Shown piece after piece: positions 14,696 to 21,174 of a DNA stretch of 21,174 nt. A program made the translations under genes and the position numbers. The DNA is from Bacillota bacterium (GTDB lineage Bacteria; Bacillota; DTU030). A model generated the notes under the pieces. The model had not been told where the DNA came from, made no database searches, and worked only from the letters and a program-made list of their open reading frames with translations. The first letter of the stretch is position 1. Each line of letters starts with the position of its first letter. The stretch is from NCBI GenBank assembly GCA_012842325.1, contig DUTA01000135.1:1-21174 (forward strand), read 5' to 3'.

Positions 14696-15451
14696 ATGCC
14701 CCTTTATCGGTTGGAGGCGGTGGTTTTATACCACCGCTATCTTGGGGAGGCAGATAAAATTGTAACCCTTTATTCCCGGGAAAAGGGGAAGGTCCGGGCT
14801 GTGGCCCGGGGTGCCCGGCGGCCCCGCAATCGTCTCCTGGCGGGAACCCAGCCCTACAGCCATGCCGACTTTCTCCTTTTTTCCGGCAGTGGTTTGGACA
14901 CCATCAGCCAGTGTGAGCTGAAGGAATCATTTTACTCCCTGCGGGAGGACCTGCACCGCATGGCGGCCGCCGCCTATGTGGCGGAACTCTATGATCTCTT
15001 AATTGAAGAAGGGGAAAAAAATGAAGGGCTTTTTTTCTTGCTTTTGAGCACCCTGCACTTGCTGGCCGACGGGGAAGAGATTGAACTGACGTTGCGCTAT
15101 TTTGAGCTGCGCTTCCTCTCCCTGCTGGGCTATCAGCCCCAGCTTTCCCAGTGTGTGCACTGCGGCGGCCCTCTCCGGGAGGGGCCCCTCCGGTTCAGCG
15201 GCCAACTGGGGGGTGTCCTTTGTCCCGACTGCTGGGGACAGGACGGGCGGGCCCTTTACCTGAGCCGGGGGACCCTTGAGCTGCTGAAGCGTTTTTTGAC
15301 TGTCACTCCCCGAACCTTGCGGGTGCTGGGGGCTGCTCCGGCGATGCGCCGGGAACTGGAAACAGTCCTCAAGGCCTGTCTGGAATACCGCCTGCCCCGG
15401 GAGTTAAAATCACGGCGTTTCCTGGCTCTGGTCCAGGGGGAAGGCCCTTAG
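14696..15451 (+). CDS. recO: RecO, DNA repair and recombination mediator
   Basis: RecO loads RecA onto SSB-coated single-stranded DNA with RecR and anneals complementary strands. The 251-aa product (B. subtilis RecO is 255) has the N-terminal OB-fold region (EAVVLYHRYLGEADKIVTLY, KGKVRAVARGARRPRNR) and a helical C-terminal domain with a four-cysteine zinc knuckle: CVHC (C153, C156) and CPDC (C176, C179). The ATG start has GAGGAGGGGA 5-6 bp upstream. An in-frame start at 14474 would add about 74 residues with no relation to RecO and would run through yqzL, so I reject it. Confidence 0.96.
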   Translation: MPLYRLEAVVLYHRYLGEADKIVTLYSREKGKVRAVARGARRPRNRLLAGTQPYSHADFLLFSGSGLDTISQCELKESFYSLREDLHRMAAAAYVAELYDLLIEEGEKNEGLFFLLLSTLHLLADGEEIELTLRYFELRFLSLLGYQPQLSQCVHCGGPLREGPLRFSGQLGGVLCPDCWGQDGRALYLSRGTLELLKRFLTVTPRTLRVLGAAPAMRRELETVLKACLEYRLPRELKSRRFLALVQGEGP

Positions 15452-15459
15452 CTGTGGGA

Positions 15460-15488
15460 TTGACAAGGAATAGTAATTCTGTTACAGT
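15460..15488 (+). promoter_or_regulatory. Sigma-A promoter of the glyQS T-box leader
   Basis: A perfect -35 box TTGACA (15460-15465), a 17-bp spacer and -10 TACAGT (15483-15488) with an extended TGT before it. Transcription should begin near 15495, just upstream of the T-box stem I. The promoter starts 9 bp after the recO stop. Confidence 0.82.
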
Positions 15489-15494
15489 AAAAGA

Positions 15495-15736
15495 AAATTT
15501 ATCCCTTCCTTGCCGATGAGGGAGAGGAGTAACCGGTAGGTACTGCCTTTTCAGAGAGCAGGGTGCCCCGGACAATCCGGTGGAGCTGGAAGCCCTGTAC
15601 TGGCGGGCCGGCGAAGGGCGCTCCTGAAGGCAATTGTAATGAAGGGGGTCGGTACCATGCCGGCCAAGCAGGGTGGAACCGCGGGAAAGACTCTCGTCCC
15701 TGCAATATGCTGCATTGCAGGAGGTGAGGGTTTTTT
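15495..15736 (+). promoter_or_regulatory. Glycine-type T-box riboswitch leader of glyQS
   Basis: The leader of the glycyl-tRNA synthetase genes senses uncharged tRNA-Gly. Stem I begins near GATGAGGGAGAGGAGTAA (15515-15532), with the conserved AG-bulge part CAGAGAGCAGGG (15552-15563). The specifier loop on the 3' side reads CGAAGGGCG (15612-15620), in which GGC at 15617-15619 is the likely specifier. The antiterminator T-box sequence GGGTGGAACCGCGGG spans 15671-15685, and an intrinsic terminator follows at 15691-15736. Uncharged tRNA-Gly pairing with specifier and TGGAACC bulge should favour antitermination and raise glyQS expression. The assignment is firm from motifs and the downstream genes. 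Confidence 0.95.
15691..15736 (+). terminator. T-box regulated intrinsic terminator
   Basis: CCTGCAAT (15699-15706) and ATTGCAGG (15714-15721) form a perfect inner stem, loop ATGCTGC. It extends outward, past one bulged A, through CTCTCGTC (15691-15698) and GGTGAGGG (15723-15730) with some G-T pairs. TTTTTT (15731-15736) follows. The upstream T-box sequence competes by forming the antiterminator. Confidence 0.9.
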
Positions 15737-15814
15737 AATGTCGTGCTGTGGAAATATATAGTTGTCGGCAACCCGAAAGGATAACCTACCTGGAAAGTGA
15801 GGAGGGAGGAAGAA

Positions 15815-16693
15815 GTGAATCTACAGGATATTATCCTGAAATTGCAGAACTACTGGGCTGGACAGAACTGTATTATACAGCAGCCCTATGATGTGGAGAA
15901 GGGGGCTGGAACCATGAATCCGGCCACCTTCCTCAGGGCCCTGGGACCTGAGCCCTGGAATGTGGCCTATGTGGAACCTTCCCGGCGTCCTACCGACGGC
16001 CGCTATGGTGAGAATCCCAACCGCCTGTACCAGCACCACCAATACCAGGTGATTATGAAACCATCCCCCGACAATATCCAGGAGCTGTACCTGGAAAGCC
16101 TCTACCACCTGGGGATCGACCCCCTGGAACATGATATTCGCTTTGTCGAGGATAACTGGGAATCCCCTACCCTCGGAGCCTGGGGCCTGGGCTGGGAAGT
16201 TTGGCTTGATGGGATGGAAATTACCCAGTTCACCTACTTTCAACAGGTGGGGGGCTTCGACGCCAGGCCGGTCTCCGTCGAGTTGACCTACGGCCTGGAA
16301 AGGATCGCCATGTTCCTGCAGAAGAAGGATAATGTCTTTGATGTAATTTGGGTCGATGGGATTACATACGGTGATATCTTCCACCGCTTTGAAGTGGAAC
16401 ATTCCCACTATAACTTTACCGAATCCCATATTCCCACCCTGCTGCAGCTCTTTGACATCTATGAAGCAGAGGCCAGGCGATTGCTGGACAAGGAATTGAT
16501 CCTGCCGGCCTACGACTATATCCTCAAATGCTCCCATGTCTTCAACCTCCTTGATGCCCGGGGAGCAATCAGTGTTACGGAACGGACGGGATACATCCAC
16601 CGGGTCCGGAATTTGGCCCGGGATTGTGCCCAGGGATATTTGAAACAGAGGGAAGCATTGGGCTTTCCGCTCTTGGCGAAAGGGGAGGTGTAA
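15815..16693 (+). CDS. glyQ: Glycyl-tRNA synthetase alpha subunit
   Basis: Alpha subunit of the bacterial alpha2-beta2 glycyl-tRNA synthetase, holding the class II catalytic core that forms glycyl-adenylate. It has 292 aa with strong signatures: YDVEKGAGTMNPATFLRALG, YVEPSRRPTDGRYGENPNR, YQHHQYQVIMKPSP, IRFVEDNWESPTLGAWGLGW, VWLDGMEITQFTYFQQVGG, and the C-terminal KCSHVFNLLDARGAISVTER. I take GTG 15815, with GGAGGGAGG 6-8 bp upstream, which gives NLQDIILKLQ as in homologues. The in-frame GTG at 15797 lies within the ribosome site. Controlled by the T-box leader; glyS starts 3 bp after the stop. Confidence 0.97.
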   Translation: MNLQDIILKLQNYWAGQNCIIQQPYDVEKGAGTMNPATFLRALGPEPWNVAYVEPSRRPTDGRYGENPNRLYQHHQYQVIMKPSPDNIQELYLESLYHLGIDPLEHDIRFVEDNWESPTLGAWGLGWEVWLDGMEITQFTYFQQVGGFDARPVSVELTYGLERIAMFLQKKDNVFDVIWVDGITYGDIFHRFEVEHSHYNFTESHIPTLLQLFDIYEAEARRLLDKELILPAYDYILKCSHVFNLLDARGAISVTERTGYIHRVRNLARDCAQGYLKQREALGFPLLAKGEV

Positions 16694-16696
16694 ATT

Positions 16697-18781
16697 ATGC
16701 CCAGGGATTTACTGCTGGAAGTGGGAACAGAAGAGATACCCGCCCGCTTTATGCCTGCTGCTCTGGAACAATTGGAAGCAAAGGCTCGGGAAAGGCTGGC
16801 GGAGGCCAGGTTGAACTTTTCGACGGTAAAGGCTGCCGGGACTCCCAGGCGATTGGTGCTCTATGTTCGCGATTTGGCAGACAGGGCAACGGATTTAGAG
16901 GTGGAGATCAAGGGACCGCCGAAAAAGGTGGCCTTCGATGCCGAAGGTAAGCCCACCAGGGCCGCCCTGGGCTTTGCCCGCAACCAGGGCATAGAAGTTT
17001 CGGAATTGGTGGTCAAGGAAATAGAGGGCGGCGAGTATGTCTTTGCCTCTGTGCGCGATGAGGGTCGACCGGCGGAAGAGATCCTGCCCCAGTTACTGCC
17101 GGATCTTATCCTGAGTCTCACCTTCCCCAAGACCATGCGGTGGGGCAGTGGCGATCTGCGCTTTGTCCGGCCCATCCACTGGCTGCTGGCCCTCCTGGGA
17201 GATGAGGTGATCCCCTTTTCCCTGGCCGGGATAAAGGCGGGGCGGGAAACTTACGGTCATCGTTTCTTGAGCAAGGGGCCCATCAGCATTGCCGAACCGG
17301 GGGAATACTATGAAAAACTCCGGGAACATTACGTAATTGTCGATCCCGAAGAAAGGAAACAGATGATCAGGGAGCAGTGTGAAGAGTTAGCCAGGCAGCA
17401 CGGGGGAAAGGTCCTGTGGGATGAGGAACTGTTGGAAGAGGTCATTTACCTGGTGGAATATCCCACGGCCCTGGTGGGGTCCTTCAAGGATGAGTACCTG
17501 GACCTGCCCATGGAAGTGGTAATAACTCCCATGAAGGAACACCAGCGGTATTTTCCCCTCACCGATTTGGCAGGGGAGCTGCTGCCCCTCTTCATTACCG
17601 TACGGAATGGCACGGCCGAGAATTTGGATATTGTCCGGGAGGGAAACGAGAAGGTGCTTCAGGCCCGCCTGGCCGATGCCAAATTCTTCTACGAGGAAGA
17701 CCAGAAAATTCCCCTGGCCGACCGGGTGGAAAAGCTCAAGAATATTGTTTTCCTGGAAGGCCTGGGGACCATCTACGACAAAGTGGAACGGGTCCGGGAA
17801 CTGGCCCGCTTCATTGTCGAAGCTTTGGGCCTGGAGGAACCGGTGCGGTCTCTGGTGGACCGGACAGTCCTGCTGTCCAAGGCGGATCTGACAACCAACA
17901 TGGTCTACGAATTTGATGAGCTCCAGGGAATCATGGGCCGGGAATACGCCCTCCTCAGCGGTGAGAACCCCGTGGTGGCCCAGGGCATTTACGAACACTA
18001 CCTGCCCCGCTTTGCCGGGGATGAGCTGCCCCAGACAATGGTGGGGAACATTGTCAGCATTGCCGATAAATTGGACAGCATCTGCGGCTGTTTTGGGATC
18101 GGCATTACCCCCACCGGTTCTGCCGACCCCTATGCCCTGCGGCGGCAGGCCTACGGGATCGTCAACATTTTACTCACTGCCGATTTAAACCTGGAACTGT
18201 CCACCCTGGTAGAATATACCTTGAACCTTTACCGGCGGCTGAATATACTTAAGCAGGACCTGGGAGAGGTACAGGAACAGATCCTGGACTTCTTCGCCGC
18301 CCGGATCAAAAATGCCTGCCGGGATCGGGGTGCAGCCTATGACAGCATAGACGCTGTCATGGCTGTGGGCTTCGACAATGTGGCCCGGCTGTGGAGCCGG
18401 CTGGAAGCCGTGGAAAAAATCCGGCGCCAGCCTGAATTTCCTGGTTTCCTCGCCATGTTTAACCGGGTCCACAATTTAGCCCGCCAGGCCACCGGTACCG
18501 AGGTTTGTTCCCCCGCCCTGTTCCAGGAAGAGGCGGAAAAGGAACTTTATGCCAGTTACCGGGAGCTACTGCCCCAGATAGAGGAGGCCCTGGCCGGACA
18601 GGAATACCCAATGGTCTTAGCTAAGCTCTTTACCCTGCAGCAGCCAATAAACCGTTTCTTTGACGATGTACTGGTTATGGCCAGGGAAGAGGAGATCAAG
18701 AATAACCGCCTGGCCCTCCTCCGGGAAATTGATCAGCTCTTTTTAACCCTGGCCGACTTCAGCAAGATTGTCACGGGCTGA
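16697..18781 (+). CDS. glyS: Glycyl-tRNA synthetase beta subunit
   Basis: Beta subunit, 694 aa, needed for tRNA-Gly recognition and charging with GlyQ. The N-terminus LLLEVGTEEIPARFMPAALE is diagnostic. The following segments are family-typical: TPRRLVLYVRDLADRA, IKGPPKKVAFDAEGKPT, LTFPKTMRWG, FVRPIHWLLALLGD, VITPMKEHQRYFP, an HD-like middle domain (LSKADLTTNMVYEFDELQG, GDELPQTMVGNIVSIADKLD), and the anticodon-binding-like C-terminus (FFDDVLVMAREEEIKNNRLA). The ATG has GGGGAGGTG 6-7 bp upstream. The promoter for ccpN overlaps the last bases of this gene. Confidence 0.97.
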   Translation: MPRDLLLEVGTEEIPARFMPAALEQLEAKARERLAEARLNFSTVKAAGTPRRLVLYVRDLADRATDLEVEIKGPPKKVAFDAEGKPTRAALGFARNQGIEVSELVVKEIEGGEYVFASVRDEGRPAEEILPQLLPDLILSLTFPKTMRWGSGDLRFVRPIHWLLALLGDEVIPFSLAGIKAGRETYGHRFLSKGPISIAEPGEYYEKLREHYVIVDPEERKQMIREQCEELARQHGGKVLWDEELLEEVIYLVEYPTALVGSFKDEYLDLPMEVVITPMKEHQRYFPLTDLAGELLPLFITVRNGTAENLDIVREGNEKVLQARLADAKFFYEEDQKIPLADRVEKLKNIVFLEGLGTIYDKVERVRELARFIVEALGLEEPVRSLVDRTVLLSKADLTTNMVYEFDELQGIMGREYALLSGENPVVAQGIYEHYLPRFAGDELPQTMVGNIVSIADKLDSICGCFGIGITPTGSADPYALRRQAYGIVNILLTADLNLELSTLVEYTLNLYRRLNILKQDLGEVQEQILDFFAARIKNACRDRGAAYDSIDAVMAVGFDNVARLWSRLEAVEKIRRQPEFPGFLAMFNRVHNLARQATGTEVCSPALFQEEAEKELYASYRELLPQIEEALAGQEYPMVLAKLFTLQQPINRFFDDVLVMAREEEIKNNRLALLREIDQLFLTLADFSKIVTG

Positions 18782-18797
18782 CAGGGCCTGGTAAAAT
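18768..18797 (+). promoter_or_regulatory. Probable sigma-A promoter for ccpN-yqfL-ppdK
   Basis: TTGTCA (18768-18773), an 18-bp spacer and TAAAAT (18792-18797) with an extended TGG before it. Both hexamers match consensus at five of six places. Transcription should begin near 18804, giving a short leader that contains a strong ribosome site and a small ORF. A weaker pair, TTGCAG (18820-18825) and TCTAAT (18843-18848), lies downstream. Confidence 0.6.
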
Positions 18798-18819
18798 ATA
18801 TTTGTGCCAAAGGAGGAAA

Positions 18820-18924
18820 TTGCAGGTTTATCTAGTAAAATATCTAATAAGGGGTAAAGTTGGCCAATTGTTGAGAAAGGGTGATGGCCATTCAACTCAC
18901 CTTGCGTCAGAAGAAGATTATTGA
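18820..18924 (+). CDS. Possible 34-aa leader peptide upstream of and overlapping ccpN
   Basis: A TTG codon preceded by a near-perfect AAAGGAGG (18809-18816 region) opens a 34-codon ORF beginning MQVYLVKYLIRGKVGQLL and ending at TGA 18922-18924, 41 bp inside ccpN in another frame. Its ribosome site is clearly better than that of ccpN. It may be a translated leader coupling or damping ccpN translation. It has no recognised family and could be fortuitous. Confidence 0.3.
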   Translation: MQVYLVKYLIRGKVGQLLRKGDGHSTHLASEEDY

Positions 18925-19546
18925 GATCGTAAAGGAAAAGGGACCTATAACCAGTGAGCAGATTGCCGCCGAGTTATCTTTGACCCGGGCTACCCTGCGT
19001 CCCGATCTGGCCATATTGACCATGGTTGGCATTCTGGAAGCAAAGCCGCGGGTGGGGTACTACCTTACGAAAAAACCCCTTCCCTTTCTGATCGGTGATG
19101 AACTGCAGAAGTTAAAGGTCAAGGACGTTAAATCAAGGCCAGTGGTGGTGCGGGACGATGTTACCATATATGATGCCATCGTAACCATGATGCTGGAAGA
19201 TGTTGGCACTTTAATAATAGTCGATGAAAGTGGCTTTTTGGCCGGTGTTGTCTCCAGAAAGGATCTGTTGAAAATAACCCTGGGACAGGCAGATATCCAT
19301 AAGGTTCCGGTAGGCGTTGTCATGACCCGTTTTCCCAACGTGATCAGTGTTCAACCGGAAGATACTGTCTATGAGGCTGCGCGCAAGATGGTCCAGTACC
19401 AGATTGACGGCCTGCCGGTTGTGGTTCCCCGCACCATCTCCGAGGGGGAACCGGGTGGTCCCAGCGAGGGTTTAGAAGTGGTGGGTCGCATCACCAAGAC
19501 CAACATCACCAATCTCTTTGTGGAATTAGGTGCTGGGAAATTTTAG
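18881..19546 (+). CDS. ccpN: CcpN-type transcriptional repressor (HTH plus CBS pair)
   Basis: DNA-binding regulator of the CcpN (YqzB) family, which in B. subtilis represses the gluconeogenic genes gapB and pckA during glycolytic growth. It has 221 aa. The N-terminal winged HTH (about 1-65) includes ITSEQIAAELSLTRATLRPD and LAILTMVGILEAKPRVGYY. Two CBS domains (about 80-215) include VTIYDAIVTMMLEDVGTLII, VVSRKDLLK, PVGVVMTRFPNVI, DTVYEAARKMVQYQIDGLPV and GRITKTNITNL. An insert rich in G, E and S sits before the last CBS strand. The GTG 18881 start equals the B. subtilis length; ATG 18884 is the alternative. Ribosome binding is weak for both, since AAAGG ends at 18880. It is followed 19 bp later by the PPDK regulator, as in B. 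subtilis. Confidence 0.93.
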   Translation: MMAIQLTLRQKKIIEIVKEKGPITSEQIAAELSLTRATLRPDLAILTMVGILEAKPRVGYYLTKKPLPFLIGDELQKLKVKDVKSRPVVVRDDVTIYDAIVTMMLEDVGTLIIVDESGFLAGVVSRKDLLKITLGQADIHKVPVGVVMTRFPNVISVQPEDTVYEAARKMVQYQIDGLPVVVPRTISEGEPGGPSEGLEVVGRITKTNITNLFVELGAGKF

Positions 19547-19565
19547 CTGAAAGGAGGGATAAGAA

Positions 19566-20372
19566 ATAGATACAAAACCCTATGTATATATTGTCTCCGA
19601 TTCTATTGGCGAGACAGCCGAACTGGTAGTGCGCGCGGCTGCCAGTCAGTTTGATTCGGGGAGGATAAACCTGCGCCGGGTTCCCTACGTCAGAGAGATA
19701 GAACCCCTCAAGGAAATCATCGAAGAGGCCAGGGAAACCCGGGGCATAATAGTATACACACTGGTGCTGCCGGAAGTGAAGGAGTATTTGGAGAGGGAAG
19801 CCGCCCAGTATAATATCCCCACTGTAGACATCATGGGTCCTATACTGGAGGCTCTGGGCAAAGTCTTTCCGGAGCCACCCCATCTAAAGCCGGGATTGGT
19901 GTACCAGCTGGATGAGGATTATTATCGAAAAGTGGAAGCCATTGAATTTGCCGTCAACTACGATGATGGGAGGGACCCGCGGGGTATTCTCTGGGCGGAT
20001 GTGGTTATTATTGGGGTATCGCGCACTTCCAAAACCCCCCTCTGCATGTACCTGGCCCACAAGGGCATCAAGGCGGCCAATGTTCCCCTGGTACCGGAGG
20101 TAAAACCGCCGGAAGAGCTTTTTGCCATCCCACCCAATCGTATTGTCGGCCTCACCATTAAACCAAGCGAGCTGACGCGGATCAGACAGGAACGCCTGAA
20201 AAACCTGGGGTTAAGCAGCGATGCCGATTACGCCAGCCCGGAACGAGTTCTGGTTGAATTGGAATATGCGGAAAGGGTCATGAAACAGCTGCAATGTCCA
20301 ATAGTGAGAGTGAGCAGTAAGGCGGTAGAAGAAACGGCCAGCGAGATTATGCAAATTATTAAGAAAGGGTGA
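19566..20372 (+). CDS. yqfL: PPDK regulatory protein (kinase/pyrophosphorylase, DUF299), AUA start
   Basis: Bifunctional regulator that inactivates pyruvate, phosphate dikinase by ADP-dependent threonine phosphorylation and reactivates it by Pi-dependent dephosphorylation. The reading frame opens after a TAA at 19560; the conserved N-terminus YVYIVSDSIGETAELVVRAA is encoded at 19581-19640. The only codon with proper spacing from the strong AAAGGAGGG (19550-19558) is ATA at 19566, 7 bp downstream, giving 268 aa against 270 in B. subtilis YqfL. The first NTG start with any standing, GTG 19629, would remove the conserved N-terminus and has no ribosome site. The P-loop is GVSRTSKT (150-157); other signatures are YYRKVEAIEFAVNYDDGRDP, KGIKAANVPLVPEV, and the C-terminal KAVEETASEIM. 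Its target ppdK starts 7 bp later, a direct functional link. Confidence 0.93.
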   Translation: MDTKPYVYIVSDSIGETAELVVRAAASQFDSGRINLRRVPYVREIEPLKEIIEEARETRGIIVYTLVLPEVKEYLEREAAQYNIPTVDIMGPILEALGKVFPEPPHLKPGLVYQLDEDYYRKVEAIEFAVNYDDGRDPRGILWADVVIIGVSRTSKTPLCMYLAHKGIKAANVPLVPEVKPPEELFAIPPNRIVGLTIKPSELTRIRQERLKNLGLSSDADYASPERVLVELEYAERVMKQLQCPIVRVSSKAVEETASEIMQIIKKG

Positions 20373-20379
20373 CGTAAAC

Positions 20380-21174
20380 TTGAAAAAACGTGTCTATCTC
20401 TTCGAAGAAGGAAGTGCAGACCAGAGGCAGCTTCTCGGCGGTAAGGGTGCCAACCTGGCGGAAATGACCAGGATCGGTCTTCCCGTGCCCCCGGGAATAA
20501 CCGTTACCACCGAAGCCTGCCTTGAATACTACCGGGCCGGGAAGCAGCTGCCTCCGGGACTGGATGCGGAAATCAAGGAAGGAATTAAGATCCTGGAGGA
20601 AAAACTGGGCAAAAAATTCGGCGATCCGGAGAATCCCCTCCTGGTCTCAGTGCGCTCCGGTGCCGCTATTTCCATGCCCGGGATGATGGATACCATCCTG
20701 AACCTGGGTCTCAATGATGAAACCCGGGAGGGTCTGGCCAGGCTCACCGGCGACCGCCGTTTTGCCAACGACTGCTACCGCCGCTTTATGCAGATGTTCG
20801 GTGACGTGGTCATGGGGATCCCCAACCAGGTCTTTGAAGAGGCCTTGGAGGAGCTCAAGGAAGAGGTGGGGGTTGAGCTCGATACTGAACTGACGGCGGA
20901 AGATCTCGATGAATTGATTGCCCGTTACAAAGCGATCTATGCCAGAGAAGGCATCGATTTCCCCCAGGACCCCTACCAGCAGCTCATGAAAGCCGTGGAG
21001 GCCGTCTTTGCTTCCTGGAACAACGAGCGGGCCATTGTTTATAGAAGGGTCCACCGTATTCCCGATGATCTGGGGACCGCCGTCAATATCCAGACCATGG
21101 TCTTCGGTAATATGGGCGATGATTCCGGTACCGGGGTTGCCTTTACCCGGAACCCTGCCACCGGGGAAAAGGAA
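20380..21174 (+). CDS. ppdK: Pyruvate, phosphate dikinase (3' partial)
   Basis: PPDK interconverts pyruvate, ATP and Pi with PEP, AMP and PPi. Only the first 265 residues of about 880 are present; the frame is open to the window end. The visible part is the N-terminal nucleotide-binding (ATP-grasp) domain: LLGGKGANLAEMTRIGLPVP, PGITVTTEAC, LVSVRSGAAISMPGMMDTIL, NLGLND, DCYRRFMQMFGDVVMGI, and later SWNNERAIVYRR and NIQTMVFGNMG, DSGTGVAFTRNPATGE. The TTG start has AAAGGGTGA 7 bp upstream, overlapping the stop of the regulator. The histidine and PEP-binding domains, and the regulatory threonine, lie beyond the window. Downstream of CcpN and its own regulator, it should serve gluconeogenic PEP formation or PPi-dependent energy conservation. 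Confidence 0.97.
   Translation, partial: MKKRVYLFEEGSADQRQLLGGKGANLAEMTRIGLPVPPGITVTTEACLEYYRAGKQLPPGLDAEIKEGIKILEEKLGKKFGDPENPLLVSVRSGAAISMPGMMDTILNLGLNDETREGLARLTGDRRFANDCYRRFMQMFGDVVMGIPNQVFEEALEELKEEVGVELDTELTAEDLDELIARYKAIYAREGIDFPQDPYQQLMKAVEAVFASWNNERAIVYRRVHRIPDDLGTAVNIQTMVFGNMGDDSGTGVAFTRNPATGEKE

Noticed and set aside
1..21174. CRISPR arrays, insertion sequences, tRNA, rRNA or phage genes
   Set aside because: I looked for regular repeats, transposase or integrase motifs and tRNA-like ends and saw none; a covariance-model and IS search would be the decisive check.

Overview
The window is a stretch of chromosome from a moderately GC-rich, spore-forming Firmicute. I infer a clostridial lineage of the Moorella/Desulfotomaculum kind from the gene order, the frequent TTG and GTG starts with strong Shine-Dalgarno sites, the sporulation genes yqfC and yqfD, and a glycine T-box leader. 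All convincing genes lie on the + strand. The species cannot be fixed from the sequence alone.

Layout. (1) 1-6897: the end of floA (5' cut by the window), a small membrane-anchored unknown protein, a probable terminator, then yqfC, yqfD, phoH, pgpH, ybeY and dgkA, closely packed with several overlaps. (2) 6898-13110: a block absent from the equivalent Bacillus subtilis operon, where cdd follows dgkA. It holds a 329-bp gap, a three-gene TAXI-type TRAP transporter operon (lipoprotein receptor, DUF1850 protein, fused permease), a strong terminator, a good sigma-A promoter, and an extended DUF881 protein with a DUF3048 lipoprotein. (3) 13116-15451: cdd, era, the tiny gene yqzL (45 aa) and recO. 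(4) 15452-18781: a promoter and glycine-type T-box leader controlling glyQ and glyS. (5) 18768-21174: a promoter, a possible 34-aa leader ORF, ccpN, the PPDK regulatory protein and the start of ppdK, which is cut by the window end.

How the genes fit together. Regions 1 and 3 are the familiar Firmicute housekeeping run: membrane microdomain, c-di-AMP hydrolysis, rRNA maturation and ribosome assembly (YbeY, Era), undecaprenol/lipid phosphorylation, pyrimidine salvage and recombinational repair. Region 5 forms a control unit at the PEP/pyruvate node: a CcpN-type gluconeogenic repressor, the bifunctional kinase/pyrophosphorylase that switches PPDK off and on, and PPDK itself.

Most worth a second look: the PPDK regulatory protein appears to start at an AUA codon; a perfect 13-bp hairpin sits exactly between a Shine-Dalgarno site and a GTG start in the TRAP operon; and ccpN is preceded by a promoter and a short ORF with a better ribosome site than ccpN has. 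I found no CRISPR array, insertion sequence, tRNA or rRNA, and no clearly new multi-gene defence or biosynthetic system.
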